This document shows, one piece after another, positions 1 to 8,969 of a stretch of DNA of 64,000 nt. Source of the DNA: Streptomyces sp. HUAS CB01. GTDB lineage: Bacteria > Actinomycetota > Actinomycetes > Streptomycetales > Streptomycetaceae. How positions within the stretch are numbered: position 1 is the stretch's first letter; each line of letters starts with the position of its first letter. The notes below the pieces were generated by a model. The model was given only the letters and a program-made list of their open reading frames with translations, was not told the DNA's origin and searched no databases. The stretch covers positions 4,794,001-4,858,000 of the forward strand of contig NZ_CP129137.1 of the NCBI RefSeq assembly GCF_030406905.1. The letters run 5' to 3'. The translations under genes and the position numbers were made by a program.

Positions 1-306
1 CACCGCCAGCACGCGCGTCGCCAGTACCGCGGTCACGGCCAGACTCGCCGCCAGCGCCGCCCCGACCGCGTAGATCGGGATCAGCCGCAGCGCCACGACC
101 TGCAGGACGAACCCCGCGCCGTCGAGGGCGAGTCCGAGGAGGTAGCGCCACTGGCGCACCGCGCGCACGAACAGCGCGGCGTCCACCCCCGAGCGCGACG
201 CCGCCCGGTCCTGTCCGACGGCCGCCCGTGCGGCGACGGCCTGGAAGACGGTGGCCGTGCCGTAGCAGACCGACGCACCCAGCGCGCAGAGCATCCCAAA
301 GATCAC
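1..306 (-). CDS. EamA/DMT-family-type membrane transporter, N-terminal part
   Basis: The gene runs off the left edge of the window, so only its first 102 codons are present. It reads from a GTG at 306-304 and begins MIFGMLCALGASVCYGTATV, a hydrophobic first helix. A hydrophilic, Arg-rich loop follows at about residues 25-50, then two more hydrophobic stretches (about 58-72 and 76-102). This N-terminus is typical of Streptomyces DMT/EamA-type proteins, which are inner-membrane metabolite exporters; the substrate cannot be told. No clear ribosome binding site precedes the GTG, and the internal ATG at codon 5 is an alternative start. It is divergent from the small lipoprotein gene that follows. 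The membrane-protein call is firm, the family call moderate. Confidence 0.6.
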   Translation of the reverse strand, partial: MIFGMLCALGASVCYGTATVFQAVAARAAVGQDRAASRSGVDAALFVRAVRQWRYLLGLALDGAGFVLQVVALRLIPIYAVGAALAASLAVTAVLATRVLAV

Positions 307-342
307 AAAACGACTCTAGACGGGGAGGGTTTGTGGACCGGG

Positions 343-396
343 TTACGGATGTCCGCAGGCGCGATCTAGTCTGTCCGGCGGCCGATCGATCGGCCG
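343..396 (+). promoter_or_regulatory. Candidate promoter with 18-bp palindrome at the start site
   Basis: A possible -35 TTACGG (343-348) and -10 TAGTCT (367-372) are separated by 18 bp. A perfect 18-bp palindrome, CGGCCGATCGATCGGCCG, lies at 379-396, where transcription would begin. This is 35 bp before the lipoprotein start. The layout suits a repressor operator, but no cognate regulator is adjacent, so the role is inferred. Confidence 0.35.
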
Positions 397-430
397 GCAA
401 TGTCCGTACGCCGAGGGGGAGGCCCGGAGG

Positions 431-706
431 ATGGCACGTCGCAGGCTGAGGTCGAGCACGGTGGTGCTCGGCGGTATGGGGGTGCTCGCGGCGGCGATCA
501 CGTCGTGCGGCTCGGAGCCCGACAGACGCTGCGTCGACCGGGACACGCGCGAGGTGCTGCCGAGCTACGAGTGCGACGACGACAGGGGCAGCGGCGCGTA
601 CTACTACGGCGGCAGCAAGTCGAGCGGCAAGGTCTCGGGCGGCAGCTTCGACAAGGCCGCCGTGGAGCGCGGCGGCTTCGGCTGCTCCGGCTCCGGCGGC
701 GGCTGA
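431..706 (+). CDS. Small YgiB-like (DUF1190-type) lipoprotein
   Basis: This 91-residue secreted protein has an Arg-rich N-terminus (MARRRLR), a hydrophobic stretch and a lipobox-like AITSC at about residues 22-26, suggesting lipid attachment at Cys26. The mature part is rich in Ser, Gly, Tyr and Asp, with YYYGG at about residues 57-61 and a GGFG turn near the end. That composition matches the E. coli YgiB (DUF1190/UPF0441) group. The match is supported by the next gene, 13 bp downstream, a glutathionylspermidine-synthase-like ATP-grasp protein, because ygiB and ygiC are neighbours in enterobacteria too. The start is set by a GGAGG-type site just upstream (about 424-429). Function is unknown; an envelope partner of the ligase is the natural inference. 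Confidence 0.6.
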   Translation: MARRRLRSSTVVLGGMGVLAAAITSCGSEPDRRCVDRDTREVLPSYECDDDRGSGAYYYGGSKSSGKVSGGSFDKAAVERGGFGCSGSGGG

Positions 707-719
707 GCGGCCCGGCGGC

Positions 720-1928
720 ATGAAGCGGCTCACCATCGAACCCCGCCCCGGCTGGCAGCGGATCGTCGAGGAGCAGGGTCTCGTCTATCCCCTCACCCGC
801 TACCCGGACGGTTCCCTGCGGCCGTACTGGGACGAGAGCGCCTACTACGCGTTCTCGCTGCCCGAGGTCGAGGCGCTGGAGGAGGTGGTCGAGGAACTGC
901 ACGCCATGTGCCTCGCCGCGGCGGCCCACATCGTCGAGCACGACCGCTTCGCGGACCTCGGCATCACCGACCCCCGGCTCGCGGGCCTCGTCGCCCGGTC
1001 CTGGCAGCGGCGCGCCGAACTCCCCTCCCTGTACGGGCGGTTCGACCTGCGCTACGACGGCGCCGGACCGGCCAAGATGCTGGAGTACAACGCCGACACC
1101 CCCACGTCGCTGGTGGAGGCGGCCAGCCCCCAGTGGTTCTGGATGGAGGACCGCTTCCCGGGTGCCGACCAGTGGAACTCGCTGCACGAGCGCCTGGTCG
1201 ACGCCTGGAAGCGGCAGGCCCCGCTGCTGCCGCCCGGCCCACTGCACTTCGTGCACTCCGACGGCGACGAGCTGGGCGAGGACCTGATGACGGTCGCGTA
1301 TCTGCGCGAGACCGCCCAGCAGGCCGGGCTGACCACCGAGGCGCTGTCCGTGGAACGGATCGGCTGGGACCGGCTGTCGGGTCGATTCGTGGACGAACGG
1401 CTCCGCTTCATCCGCAGCTGCTTCAAGCTGTACCCGTGGGAATGGCTGACGACGGACCGCTTCGGCCCGTACGTCCTGGACACCCTGGACAACGGCGGCG
1501 GCACCGGCAGCACCTGCTGGATCGAGCCCGCCTGGAAGATGCTGCTCTCCAACAAGGCGCTGCTCGCGGTGCTGTGGGAGCTCTACCCCGGTCATCCGAA
1601 CCTGCTGCCCGCCTATCTCGACGGCCCGCGTGAACTCGCCGCCTCCACCGGCTGGGTCGCCAAACCGCTTCTGGGCCGGGAGGGCTCGGGCATCACGGTC
1701 CACGAGCCGGGAACGGCGCCCGAGGTGCGCGACGAGCCCTGCTGCTACCAGCAGTTGGCGCCGCTCCCCGATCTGACGTCGCCCGGGGGCGAAGGCTCCG
1801 ACGGGGGGAACCGCGTGGTGCTCGGCGCCTGGGTCGTCGAGAACGAGGCGGCCGGGCTCGGCATCCGCGAATCCTCGGGACTGATCACGGACGAGTACGC
1901 AAGGTTCCTGCCACACGTGATCCTCTGA
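720..1928 (+). CDS. Glutathionylspermidine synthase family (YgiC-like) ATP-grasp ligase
   Basis: The 402-residue protein matches the ATP-grasp amide-ligase domain of glutathionylspermidine synthase and the YgiC/YjfC proteins. Visible signatures are LEYNADTPTSL at about residue 121, the substrate/ATP pocket of the family; a NKALL...LWELYPGHPNLLPA block at about 275-300; and WVAKPLLGREGSGI at about 311-324, the nucleotide-binding loop. It lacks the amidase half found in the bifunctional E. coli Gsp enzyme, so it should only form a C-N bond. Streptomyces makes mycothiol rather than glutathione, so true glutathionylspermidine synthesis is unlikely. A peptide or polyamine substrate linked to the preceding lipoprotein is a better guess. 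It probably forms an operon with the lipoprotein gene. Confidence 0.8.
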   Translation: MKRLTIEPRPGWQRIVEEQGLVYPLTRYPDGSLRPYWDESAYYAFSLPEVEALEEVVEELHAMCLAAAAHIVEHDRFADLGITDPRLAGLVARSWQRRAELPSLYGRFDLRYDGAGPAKMLEYNADTPTSLVEAASPQWFWMEDRFPGADQWNSLHERLVDAWKRQAPLLPPGPLHFVHSDGDELGEDLMTVAYLRETAQQAGLTTEALSVERIGWDRLSGRFVDERLRFIRSCFKLYPWEWLTTDRFGPYVLDTLDNGGGTGSTCWIEPAWKMLLSNKALLAVLWELYPGHPNLLPAYLDGPRELAASTGWVAKPLLGREGSGITVHEPGTAPEVRDEPCCYQQLAPLPDLTSPGGEGSDGGNRVVLGAWVVENEAAGLGIRESSGLITDEYARFLPHVIL

Positions 1929-2062
1929 CGGGAGGGACACCCGATGGCAGGACGCAGCACGGAAGCGGAGGACAGGCTCCCGGCGCGGGCGAGCCACGGG
2001 GTCCCGACCGGCCGGGTCCCGCTGCGGTCCCCGTCCGGCAACGTCCGATGTACGGGATCCCT

Positions 2063-2110
2063 GACGGGCAGGGTCCAGGACGGGCAGGGTCCAGGACGGG
2101 CAGGGTCCAG
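2063..2110. repeat. Three perfect tandem copies of a 16-bp unit
   Basis: The unit GACGGGCAGGGTCCAG occurs head to tail at 2063-2078, 2079-2094 and 2095-2110, followed by a degenerate partial copy. It lies in the non-coding gap between the ATP-grasp gene and the convergent rocD. It is most likely a slippage-prone minisatellite; no function is evident. Confidence 0.85.
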
Positions 2111-2164
2111 GACGGGGAGGCGACGGGGCTCGGGCGGCGAGGCTCGGGCTGCGGCCGGACGCGG

Positions 2165-2202
2165 CGGTGGTCCGGGCCCGGACGAGCCGGCCCGGACCAC
2201 CG
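2165..2202. terminator. Bidirectional hairpin between convergent genes
   Basis: A perfect 13-bp inverted repeat, CGGTGGTCCGGGC (2165-2177) and its complement (2190-2202), has a 12-nt loop. It lies between the ends of the ATP-grasp gene and rocD. There is no U-tract, as is common for Streptomyces terminators. Confidence 0.65.
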
Positions 2203-2262
2203 TCCGTCGTGCGTGCCCCGGTCAGGTCATGCCCTCTCCCGGACCTCGCTCCCGCTCCCCGC

Positions 2263-3471
2263 TCAGCCGCCCGTCAGCACCGCGCGCAGCTGGTCGAGGC
2301 CCCAGTCCAGGTCCTCCTTGCTGATCACCAGCGGCGGCGCGATCCGGATCGTCGAGCCGTGCGTGTCCTTGACCAGGACACCGCGGTCCATGAGCTTCTC
2401 GGAGATCTCCCGGCCCGTGCCGTGCGAGGGAGAGATGTCGACGCCGGCCCACAGCCCGCGGCCGCGTACCGCGTCCACCGCGCCGCCGCCGACCAGCAGC
2501 CCGAGTTCATGGTGGAGATGGTCACCCAGCTCGCTCGCCCGCTGCTGGAACTCGCCGGTGCGCAGCATCGCGACGACCTCCAGTGCCACGGCGCAGGCCA
2601 GCGGGTTGCCGCCGAACGTCGAGCCGTGCTCGCCCGGCCGGTAGACCCCCAGGACCTCGGAGGAGGACACCACCGCGGACACCGGGACGACACCGCCCCC
2701 GAGGGCCTTGCCGAGGATGTACATGTCGGGGACGACGCCCTCGTGCTCACAGGCGAAGGTGCGTCCGGTGCGGCCCAGGCCGGACTGGATCTCGTCGGCG
2801 ATGAACAGGATGTTCCGCTCGCGGGTCAGTTCCCGGACCCCGGCGAGATAGCCGGCCGGCGGCACCAGGACCCCGGCCTCGCCCTGGATCGGCTCCAGCA
2901 GCACCGCCACCGTGTTCGCGCTGCACGCGGCCTGCAGGGCGGTGAGATCGCCGTACGGCACGATCTCGAAGCCCGGCGTGTACGGACCGAAGTCGGCCCG
3001 CGCCTCCGCGTCCGTGGAGAAGCTGACGATCGTCGTCGTCCGGCCGTGGAAGTTGTTCGCCGCGACGACGATCTTCGCCTGCCCGGGCGGGACGCCCTTG
3101 ACCTTGTAGCCCCACTTGCGGGCGGTCTTCACGGCGGTCTCCACCGCTTCCGCCCCGGTGTTCATCGGCAGCACCATCTCCATGCCGCACAGCTCGGCGA
3201 GCTGGGTGCAGAAGTCGGCGAACCGGTCGTGGTGGAACGCCCGCGAGGTCAGCGTCACCCGCTCCAGCTGGGCCTTGGCGGCGTCGATCAGGCGCCGGTT
3301 GCCATGGCCGAAGTTGAGCGCCGAGTACCCGGCGAGCATGTCGAGGAAGCGGCGCCCCTCGACGTCCGTCATCCACGCGCCGTCCGCCGTCGCGATGACG
3401 ACGGGCAGCGGGTGGTAGTTGTGGGCGCTGTGCGCCTCCGCGGAGGCGATGGCTCTCTCCGTTGCAGACAC
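2263..3471 (-). CDS. rocD: Ornithine aminotransferase
   Basis: This class III PLP aminotransferase moves the delta-amino group of ornithine to 2-oxoglutarate, giving glutamate semialdehyde for arginine/ornithine breakdown or proline synthesis in the cytoplasm. The 402-residue product has the full family pattern: AHNYHPLPVV near the N-terminus, the GAEAVETAVK block, IADEIQSGLGRTGR, and the PLP lysine at about residue 255 in GKALGGG. The start is taken as the GTG at 3471-3469, with a GGAG site just upstream, because homology begins at SATERAIASAEAHSAHNYHP. Longer in-frame reading through the glyA leader would be spurious. It is transcribed away from glyA, and the two share a 332-bp intergenic region. 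Confidence 0.93.
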   Translation of the reverse strand: MSATERAIASAEAHSAHNYHPLPVVIATADGAWMTDVEGRRFLDMLAGYSALNFGHGNRRLIDAAKAQLERVTLTSRAFHHDRFADFCTQLAELCGMEMVLPMNTGAEAVETAVKTARKWGYKVKGVPPGQAKIVVAANNFHGRTTTIVSFSTDAEARADFGPYTPGFEIVPYGDLTALQAACSANTVAVLLEPIQGEAGVLVPPAGYLAGVRELTRERNILFIADEIQSGLGRTGRTFACEHEGVVPDMYILGKALGGGVVPVSAVVSSSEVLGVYRPGEHGSTFGGNPLACAVALEVVAMLRTGEFQQRASELGDHLHHELGLLVGGGAVDAVRGRGLWAGVDISPSHGTGREISEKLMDRGVLVKDTHGSTIRIAPPLVISKEDLDWGLDQLRAVLTGG

Positions 3472-3683
3472 GGGGTCTCCGTTCGTACTGCGGCGTGGGT
3501 CCACTGCGGCGTGGGTCGCCCCGATCGGCCCAGGGCCGGGGTGCGTGCCCCTTTCTATCGTCGCTCGGTCACCGGATGAAGAAACATTGGGCTTCCGATC
3601 GCCGTTCGCCGGAGACCTTCCCGTTTCCTCGCCGTTCGCGCACCCGTGGCCGGGCCCGGGGGCCACCACCACTAGGGTGGGCG

Positions 3684-3772
3684 GTACGCACGGCGACTGG
3701 CGTACGCGGAACGAACCGCGGGGGAGCCGTGTGCGGCAGAACCTGCGAGGTGCCGCCCGCCTGGGCACCCGG
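3684..3772 (+). promoter_or_regulatory. ZTP (pfl-motif) riboswitch in the glyA leader
   Basis: The leader carries the conserved pfl/ZTP blocks in order. CGACTGGCG is at 3694-3702, the CCGCGGGGGAGCC block at 3716-3728, and GCCGCCCGCCTGGGCA at 3752-3767, with a variable hairpin between. ZTP riboswitches sense ZMP/ZTP, which builds up when 10-formyl-THF is short, and switch on folate/one-carbon genes such as glyA. This fits the gene 35 bp downstream. A possible -10, TAGGGT (3673-3678), would start transcription just ahead of it. The exact 5' and 3' limits are approximate. Confidence 0.85.
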
Positions 3773-3803
3773 GACGCACCCGCCATCTGCCCCGGAGGAC
3801 GCC

Positions 3804-5081
3804 ATGACCGTTCCCGCCACGCCCGCCCGCCATCCCGCGCTCACCGCCGCCGATCCCGAACTGGCCGCGCTCGTGGGTGCCGAGGAGCGGCTGCAGTCCG
3901 ACACCCTGCGGCTGATCCCCAGCGAGAACTACGTGTCCCAGGCCGTGCTGGAGGCCTCCGGCACCGTCCTGCAGAACAAGTACAGCGAGGGCTACCCCGG
4001 GCGGCGCTACTACGAGGGCCAGCAGAACATCGACCAGGTCGAACGGCTCGCCGTCGCCCGCGCGAAGTCCCTCTTCGGAGTCGAGCACGCCAACGTCCAG
4101 CCCTACTCCGGGTCCCCGGCCAATCTGGCCGTCTACCTCGCCTTCGCCGAGCCCGGCGACACCGTGATGGGCATGGCCCTCCCCATGGGCGGCCATCTCA
4201 CCCACGGCTGGGGCGTCTCGGCCACCGGAAAGTGGTTCCGCGGCGTCCAGTACGGCGTCCGGGAGGACACCGGTCGCATCGACTTCGACGAGGTGCGTGA
4301 ACTCGCCCTCAAGGAGCGGCCGAAGGTCATCTTCTGCGGCGGCACCGCACTGCCGCGCACCATCGACTTCGCCGCGTTCGGGGAGATCGCCCGTGAGGCC
4401 GGGGCCGTGCTCGTCGCCGACGTCGCGCACATCGCCGGTCTGATCGCCGGCGGTGCCCACCCCTCGCCGGTCCCGCACGCGGACGTGATCTCCACGACCA
4501 CCCACAAGACGCTGCGCGGTCCGCGGGGCGCCATGCTGATGTCCCGCGAGGAGCATGCCAAGGCCATCGACAAGGCCGTCTTCCCCGGCCTCCAGGGCGG
4601 ACCGCACAACCAGACCACGGCCGCCATCGCCGTCGCCCTGCACGAGGCGGCCCAGCAGTCCTTCCGCGACTACGCCCGCGCCGTCGTCGCCAACGCCCGC
4701 GCCCTCGCCGAGGCCCTGCTCGCCCGCGGCTTCGAGCTGGTCTCCGGCGGCACCGACAACCACCTGGTGCTGATGGACCTCACGTCCAAGCAGGTCCCGG
4801 GCAAGGTCGCGGCACAGGCCCTGGACCGGGCGGGGATCGTGGTCAACTACAACACCGTCCCCTACGACCCGCGGAAGCCCTTCGACCCCTCCGGTATCCG
4901 CATCGGCACCCCCTCCCTGACCTCCCGCGGCCTCACGACGGAGCACATGCCGGCCGTCGCCGAGTGGATCGACCGGGGTGTGGCGGCCGCCCGCAAGGGC
5001 GACGAGGACGCACTGGGCGCGGTCCGGGCCGAGGTCGGCGATCTGATGTCCGCCTTCCCGGCCCCGGGCCTGCCGGCCTGA
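3804..5081 (+). CDS. glyA: Serine hydroxymethyltransferase
   Basis: The enzyme converts serine plus tetrahydrofolate to glycine plus 5,10-methylene-THF, the main source of one-carbon units. The 425-residue product is of usual length and shows LIPSENYVS near residue 37, NKYSEGYPGRRYYEGQQNID in the substrate region, the VADVAHIAGLI Asp/His block, and the PLP lysine at about residue 235 in TTTHKTLRGPRG. The ATG at 3804 has a good GGAGG site (3794-3798). An in-frame extension upstream runs through the riboswitch and is not coding. Expression is probably controlled by the ZTP riboswitch in the leader. It may be one of more than one glyA copy in the genome. Confidence 0.95.
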   Translation: MTVPATPARHPALTAADPELAALVGAEERLQSDTLRLIPSENYVSQAVLEASGTVLQNKYSEGYPGRRYYEGQQNIDQVERLAVARAKSLFGVEHANVQPYSGSPANLAVYLAFAEPGDTVMGMALPMGGHLTHGWGVSATGKWFRGVQYGVREDTGRIDFDEVRELALKERPKVIFCGGTALPRTIDFAAFGEIAREAGAVLVADVAHIAGLIAGGAHPSPVPHADVISTTTHKTLRGPRGAMLMSREEHAKAIDKAVFPGLQGGPHNQTTAAIAVALHEAAQQSFRDYARAVVANARALAEALLARGFELVSGGTDNHLVLMDLTSKQVPGKVAAQALDRAGIVVNYNTVPYDPRKPFDPSGIRIGTPSLTSRGLTTEHMPAVAEWIDRGVAAARKGDEDALGAVRAEVGDLMSAFPAPGLPA

Positions 5082-5667
5082 CCCGGCGGCGGACCCCCAC
5101 GCCCTCGTCGCCCTCCCGTCCGGCTCGTCCGCGGTCGTCGCCGCGGCCGCTTCCGTGCGGTCGTCCCCGAGGGGGGCGTGCGGCGCGGTGGTGCCGGGCT
5201 GCTCCGGCTCCACCCGCAGGCGGATTCCGGTCCGTCGGTCGGCCCGCCCCGTTCCCGTGCCGTCCGGCTTGCCGTGACCCCGTGCCGTCCCGCTCGTCCG
5301 CCGGGCCGCCCCGGCCCTGCCCGTCCCCGTGCCGTCCGGCTCGACCCGGTCGGCGCCGGGGCGGGGGGACCGCATGATCCGGTGACGTCTCCGCCCAACA
5401 GATCCAGGAGCTGCCGCCGTGGGCCCGTGTCCCGTGCCCCGGACCTGCCCCGGCCGACGCGGCGGGCCCAGCGGGCGGCGACGGGCCGCGGAAGGGCGCC
5501 GAGAACCACCCCGACGGCGACCCCCGGTACGGCCCGGTACGGCCCACCACCATCCTCCGGGGCCGCCGGGGCTCGCCCGCCACGTCCTGCGGGGCTGCGG
5601 CGGTGGTGCCGTCGCCGTCCCGCGGCGGCCCGGGCGGGACGCCGACGCCACGTGCTCCACCGCTCTT
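5082..5667. other. Gene-free, repeat-rich stretch with decayed sequence
   Basis: No convincing gene is seen in this 586-bp stretch after glyA. It is very GC-rich and holds three near-identical copies of CCCGTGCCGTCCSGCT (about 5254-5269, 5278-5293 and 5326-5341). The minus-strand frame of the sigma remnant stays open across it. The product would be a low-complexity Pro/Arg/Gly chain with no region 4 homology, so it is read as degenerate sequence. Confidence 0.5.
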
Positions 5668-5997
5668 CTCGCCCATCACCCCGAGCTTCCGCAGCAGCGC
5701 CGTCAGCTCGGCCGGGGTCGCCGCTCTGTGCCACATCCCGTCGGCCGACCGCACTGTGTTCCTCGTCTCATTGACGACGATCCGCAGCAGCCACGGCCGG
5801 AAGGCCGCGCCGTCCCGGAACCGTCCCAGCGACCGGTACGCCTTGAAGAAGGCGGACTGCACCACGTCCTCCGCGTCGGAGCCGGCACCGCAGGCCACCG
5901 CCGCCCGCAGCGCCACCGGTGTGTACGCGCGCACCAGCTCCGCATACGCCTCGGGCTCCCCGGAACGTACGCGCGCGATCACCGCTGCCTCGTCCAC
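5668..5997 (-). pseudogene. ECF-like RNA polymerase sigma factor remnant (region 2 only)
   Basis: From a GTG at 5997 the minus strand encodes a clear sigma-70 region 2. It has EPEAYAELVRAYTPVALRAA, then DAEDVVQSAFFKAYRSLGRF and AFRPWLLRIVVNETRNTVRS, as in ECF sigma factors. Homology stops at about residue 110 (LLRKLGVMGE). The frame stays open for a further 245 or so codons, but the sequence there is low complexity, and no helix-turn-helix region 4 is found in any frame before glyA. A factor without region 4 should not recognise a -35 element, so this is most likely a decaying gene. The strand opposes its neighbours glyA and trpS, and no anti-sigma gene is nearby. Confidence 0.65.
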
Positions 5998-6052
5998 GAC
6001 GGTCGGAGTGCGGCCCCCTCCAGGGTCCCCTCCCGCATGCTCACACCGTTGA

Positions 6053-7126
<1,074 letters not shown>

Positions 7127-7178
7127 GGCCGGGTGTTCCGCCGGGTCCGGGGAAAAGGGCCCTGGCGGGACCACGGCC

Positions 7179-7201
7179 GCAGGCGTCACACTGGCGCCTG
7201 C
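7179..7201. terminator. Short hairpin after trpS
   Basis: GCAGGCG (7179-7185) pairs with CGCCTGC (7195-7201) across a 9-nt loop in the 109-bp gap between trpS and the 2H phosphoesterase gene. It could be a weak terminator or an attenuating hairpin; the stem is short. Confidence 0.3.
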
Positions 7202-7235
7202 GCAGACCACCGAGAACCCGGATGAGGAGAACGAC

Positions 7236-7823
7236 GTGGGGACCGTAACGCTCGGCGTTTCGATCGCGGTCCCGGAGCCCTTCGGCAGCCTGCTCCAGGA
7301 GCGGCGCGCGGGCTTCGGGGATCCCGCCGCCCACGGCATCCCCACGCACGTGACCCTGCTCCCGCCCACCGAGGCGGACGAGTCGGTCCTGCCCGAGGTC
7401 GAGGCGCATCTGACGAGGGTCGCGGCCGCGGGCCGGTCGTTCCCCATGCGGCTCTCCGGCACCGGTACGTTCCGCCCGCTGTCGCCCGTGGTGTTCGTCA
7501 AGGTGGTCGAGGGCGCGGCGGCCTGCACCCAGCTCCAGCAGCGGGTGCGGGACGAGTCGGGGCCGCTCGTGCGTGAGCTGCAGTGGCCGTACCACCCGCA
7601 TGTGACCGTCGCGCACGGCATCGCCGAGGAGGCGATGGACCGGGCGTACGAGGAGCTGGCCGACTACGAGGCCGCCTGGACCTGCACCTCCTTCGCCCTC
7701 TACGAACAGGGCGCGGACGGGGTGTGGCGCAAGCTGCGCGAGTACGCGTTCGGCGGCGCTGCCGTGCCGAACGTCCCGCCGCAGAGCACGCCGGTCGACG
7801 AACCGGCCCCCACGCACCACTGA
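7236..7823 (+). CDS. 2'-5' RNA ligase-family (2H phosphoesterase) protein
   Basis: This 195-residue cytoplasmic protein carries the two HxT motifs that define the 2H phosphoesterase fold: HVT at residues 38-40 (THVTLLPPT) and HVT at 122-124 (YHPHVTVAHG). Members act on 2'-5' linked or 2',3'-cyclic phosphates of RNA or nucleotides; the in vivo substrate here is unknown. The GTG start at 7236 is chosen for the GAGGAGA site at 7224-7230. Reading further upstream gives low-complexity sequence. It lies 109 bp after trpS on the same strand. The C-terminal 25 residues (PPQSTPVDEPAPTHH) look disordered. Confidence 0.85.
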   Translation: MGTVTLGVSIAVPEPFGSLLQERRAGFGDPAAHGIPTHVTLLPPTEADESVLPEVEAHLTRVAAAGRSFPMRLSGTGTFRPLSPVVFVKVVEGAAACTQLQQRVRDESGPLVRELQWPYHPHVTVAHGIAEEAMDRAYEELADYEAAWTCTSFALYEQGADGVWRKLREYAFGGAAVPNVPPQSTPVDEPAPTHH

Positions 7824-8171
7824 TCCCGGGGCCGCCGGGCATCACCGACCCGGATCCGCCAGGCACCAGCCCGCCCGGTGATCCCCGGGCCGCCACGCGC
7901 CACCCCGCCCGGTGCGGCTGCCCGGGGCCCGTCGCCCGGGACGGGGACGGCCCGGCCCGGAGACGGCCCGGGGACGGCCCGGGACGGGCCCGCCCGGGGC
8001 AGGCGCCGCGGACGGTGCGCCGCGCCGGGCGGGGCGCCGTGGGACCGCCCGCCGGCCGAGCCCGCGTGTGCCGTTCGCACTGCCCGGAGGCTCCGCCCGG
8101 CCCCCGTCACGTTGGCCCGCCCCCGTGGACGAACGGCGGGCCCTTACGGGCCCACGGCCGCAGACACGCCG
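7824..8171. other. Gene-free GC-rich intergenic stretch with short direct repeats
   Basis: No gene is seen between the convergent 2H phosphoesterase and dprE2 genes. The stretch holds at least three copies of GACGGCCCGG (7946-7955, 7962-7971, 7973-7982) and a small GGGCCC-TTAC-GGGCCC hairpin near 8132-8147 that could help termination from both sides. Confidence 0.5.
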
Positions 8172-8927
8172 TCAGACCGGCAGACGACGGAACAACGGCC
8201 GCGGGACGTGCCGCAGCGCCGACATCACCACCCGCAGCACCCCGGGGACCCACACGGTCTCGGAGCGCCGCCGCAGCCCCTTCTCGACGGCCTGCGCCAC
8301 CTGGTCGGGCGTCGTCGCCAGGGGCGCCTCGACCAGCCCCGCCGTCATCCTCGACCGCACGAACCCCGGCCGGACGACCATCACGTGCACCCCCGTGCCG
8401 TGCAGGGCGTCGCCCAGCCCCTGGGCGAAGGCGTCCAGCCCCGCCTTGCTGGAGCCGTAGATGAAATTGGCCCGCCGGGCCCGCTCGCCCGCCACCGAGG
8501 ACAGCACGACGAGCGAGCCGTGCCCCTGCGCCTGCAGGGCGCCCGCGCAGATCAGCCCGGAGGACACCGCTCCGGTGTAGTTGGTCTGGGCGACGCGGAC
8601 CGCCGCGAGCGGCCTGGCCTCGTCGTGCGCCTGATCGCCCAGCACGCCGAAGGCGAGCAGCACCATGTCGATGTCGCCCTCGGCGAAGACCTTGCCGAGG
8701 ACCTCCTCGTGCCCGGCGGGATCCAGGGCGTCGAAGGCCACAGTGCGTACGTCGGCGCCGAGTTCGCGCAGTCCGTCGGCGGCGGAGTCCAGCGCGGGGG
8801 AGGGGCGGCCGGCCAGCCAGACCGTACGGGTGCGGCGGGCCACCAGCCGGCGCGCCGTGGCCAGGCCGATCTCCGACGTGCCGCCGAGGACGAGCAGGGT
8901 CTGGGGAGTGCCGAAAGCGTCCTTCAT
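8172..8927 (-). CDS. dprE2: Decaprenylphospho-erythro-pentofuranosid-2-ulose 2-reductase-like SDR
   Basis: This short-chain dehydrogenase would reduce the 2-keto polyprenyl-phospho-pentose made by DprE1, completing epimerisation of ribose to arabinose. The 251-residue protein has the Rossmann motif GGTSEIG at about residues 15-21 and the catalytic YGSSK with Tyr157 and Lys161. The C-terminus ends in PRPLFRRLPV, as in the DprE2 group. It lies 42 bp downstream of dprE1 in the same direction, as in mycobacteria, so an operon is likely. Family assignment rests on this pairing plus sequence resemblance. The exact lipid length in Streptomyces is not known from sequence. Confidence 0.85.
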   Translation of the reverse strand: MKDAFGTPQTLLVLGGTSEIGLATARRLVARRTRTVWLAGRPSPALDSAADGLRELGADVRTVAFDALDPAGHEEVLGKVFAEGDIDMVLLAFGVLGDQAHDEARPLAAVRVAQTNYTGAVSSGLICAGALQAQGHGSLVVLSSVAGERARRANFIYGSSKAGLDAFAQGLGDALHGTGVHVMVVRPGFVRSRMTAGLVEAPLATTPDQVAQAVEKGLRRRSETVWVPGVLRVVMSALRHVPRPLFRRLPV

Positions 8928-8969
8928 GGTGCGTGCTCCTTCGTCACATGCGTACAGGGGCCGGCCGGT

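Noticed and set aside
2167..3579. Long plus-strand open frame of 470 codons
   Set aside because: It is antisense to rocD, whose protein is unmistakable; the frame is open only because of GC-rich codon bias.
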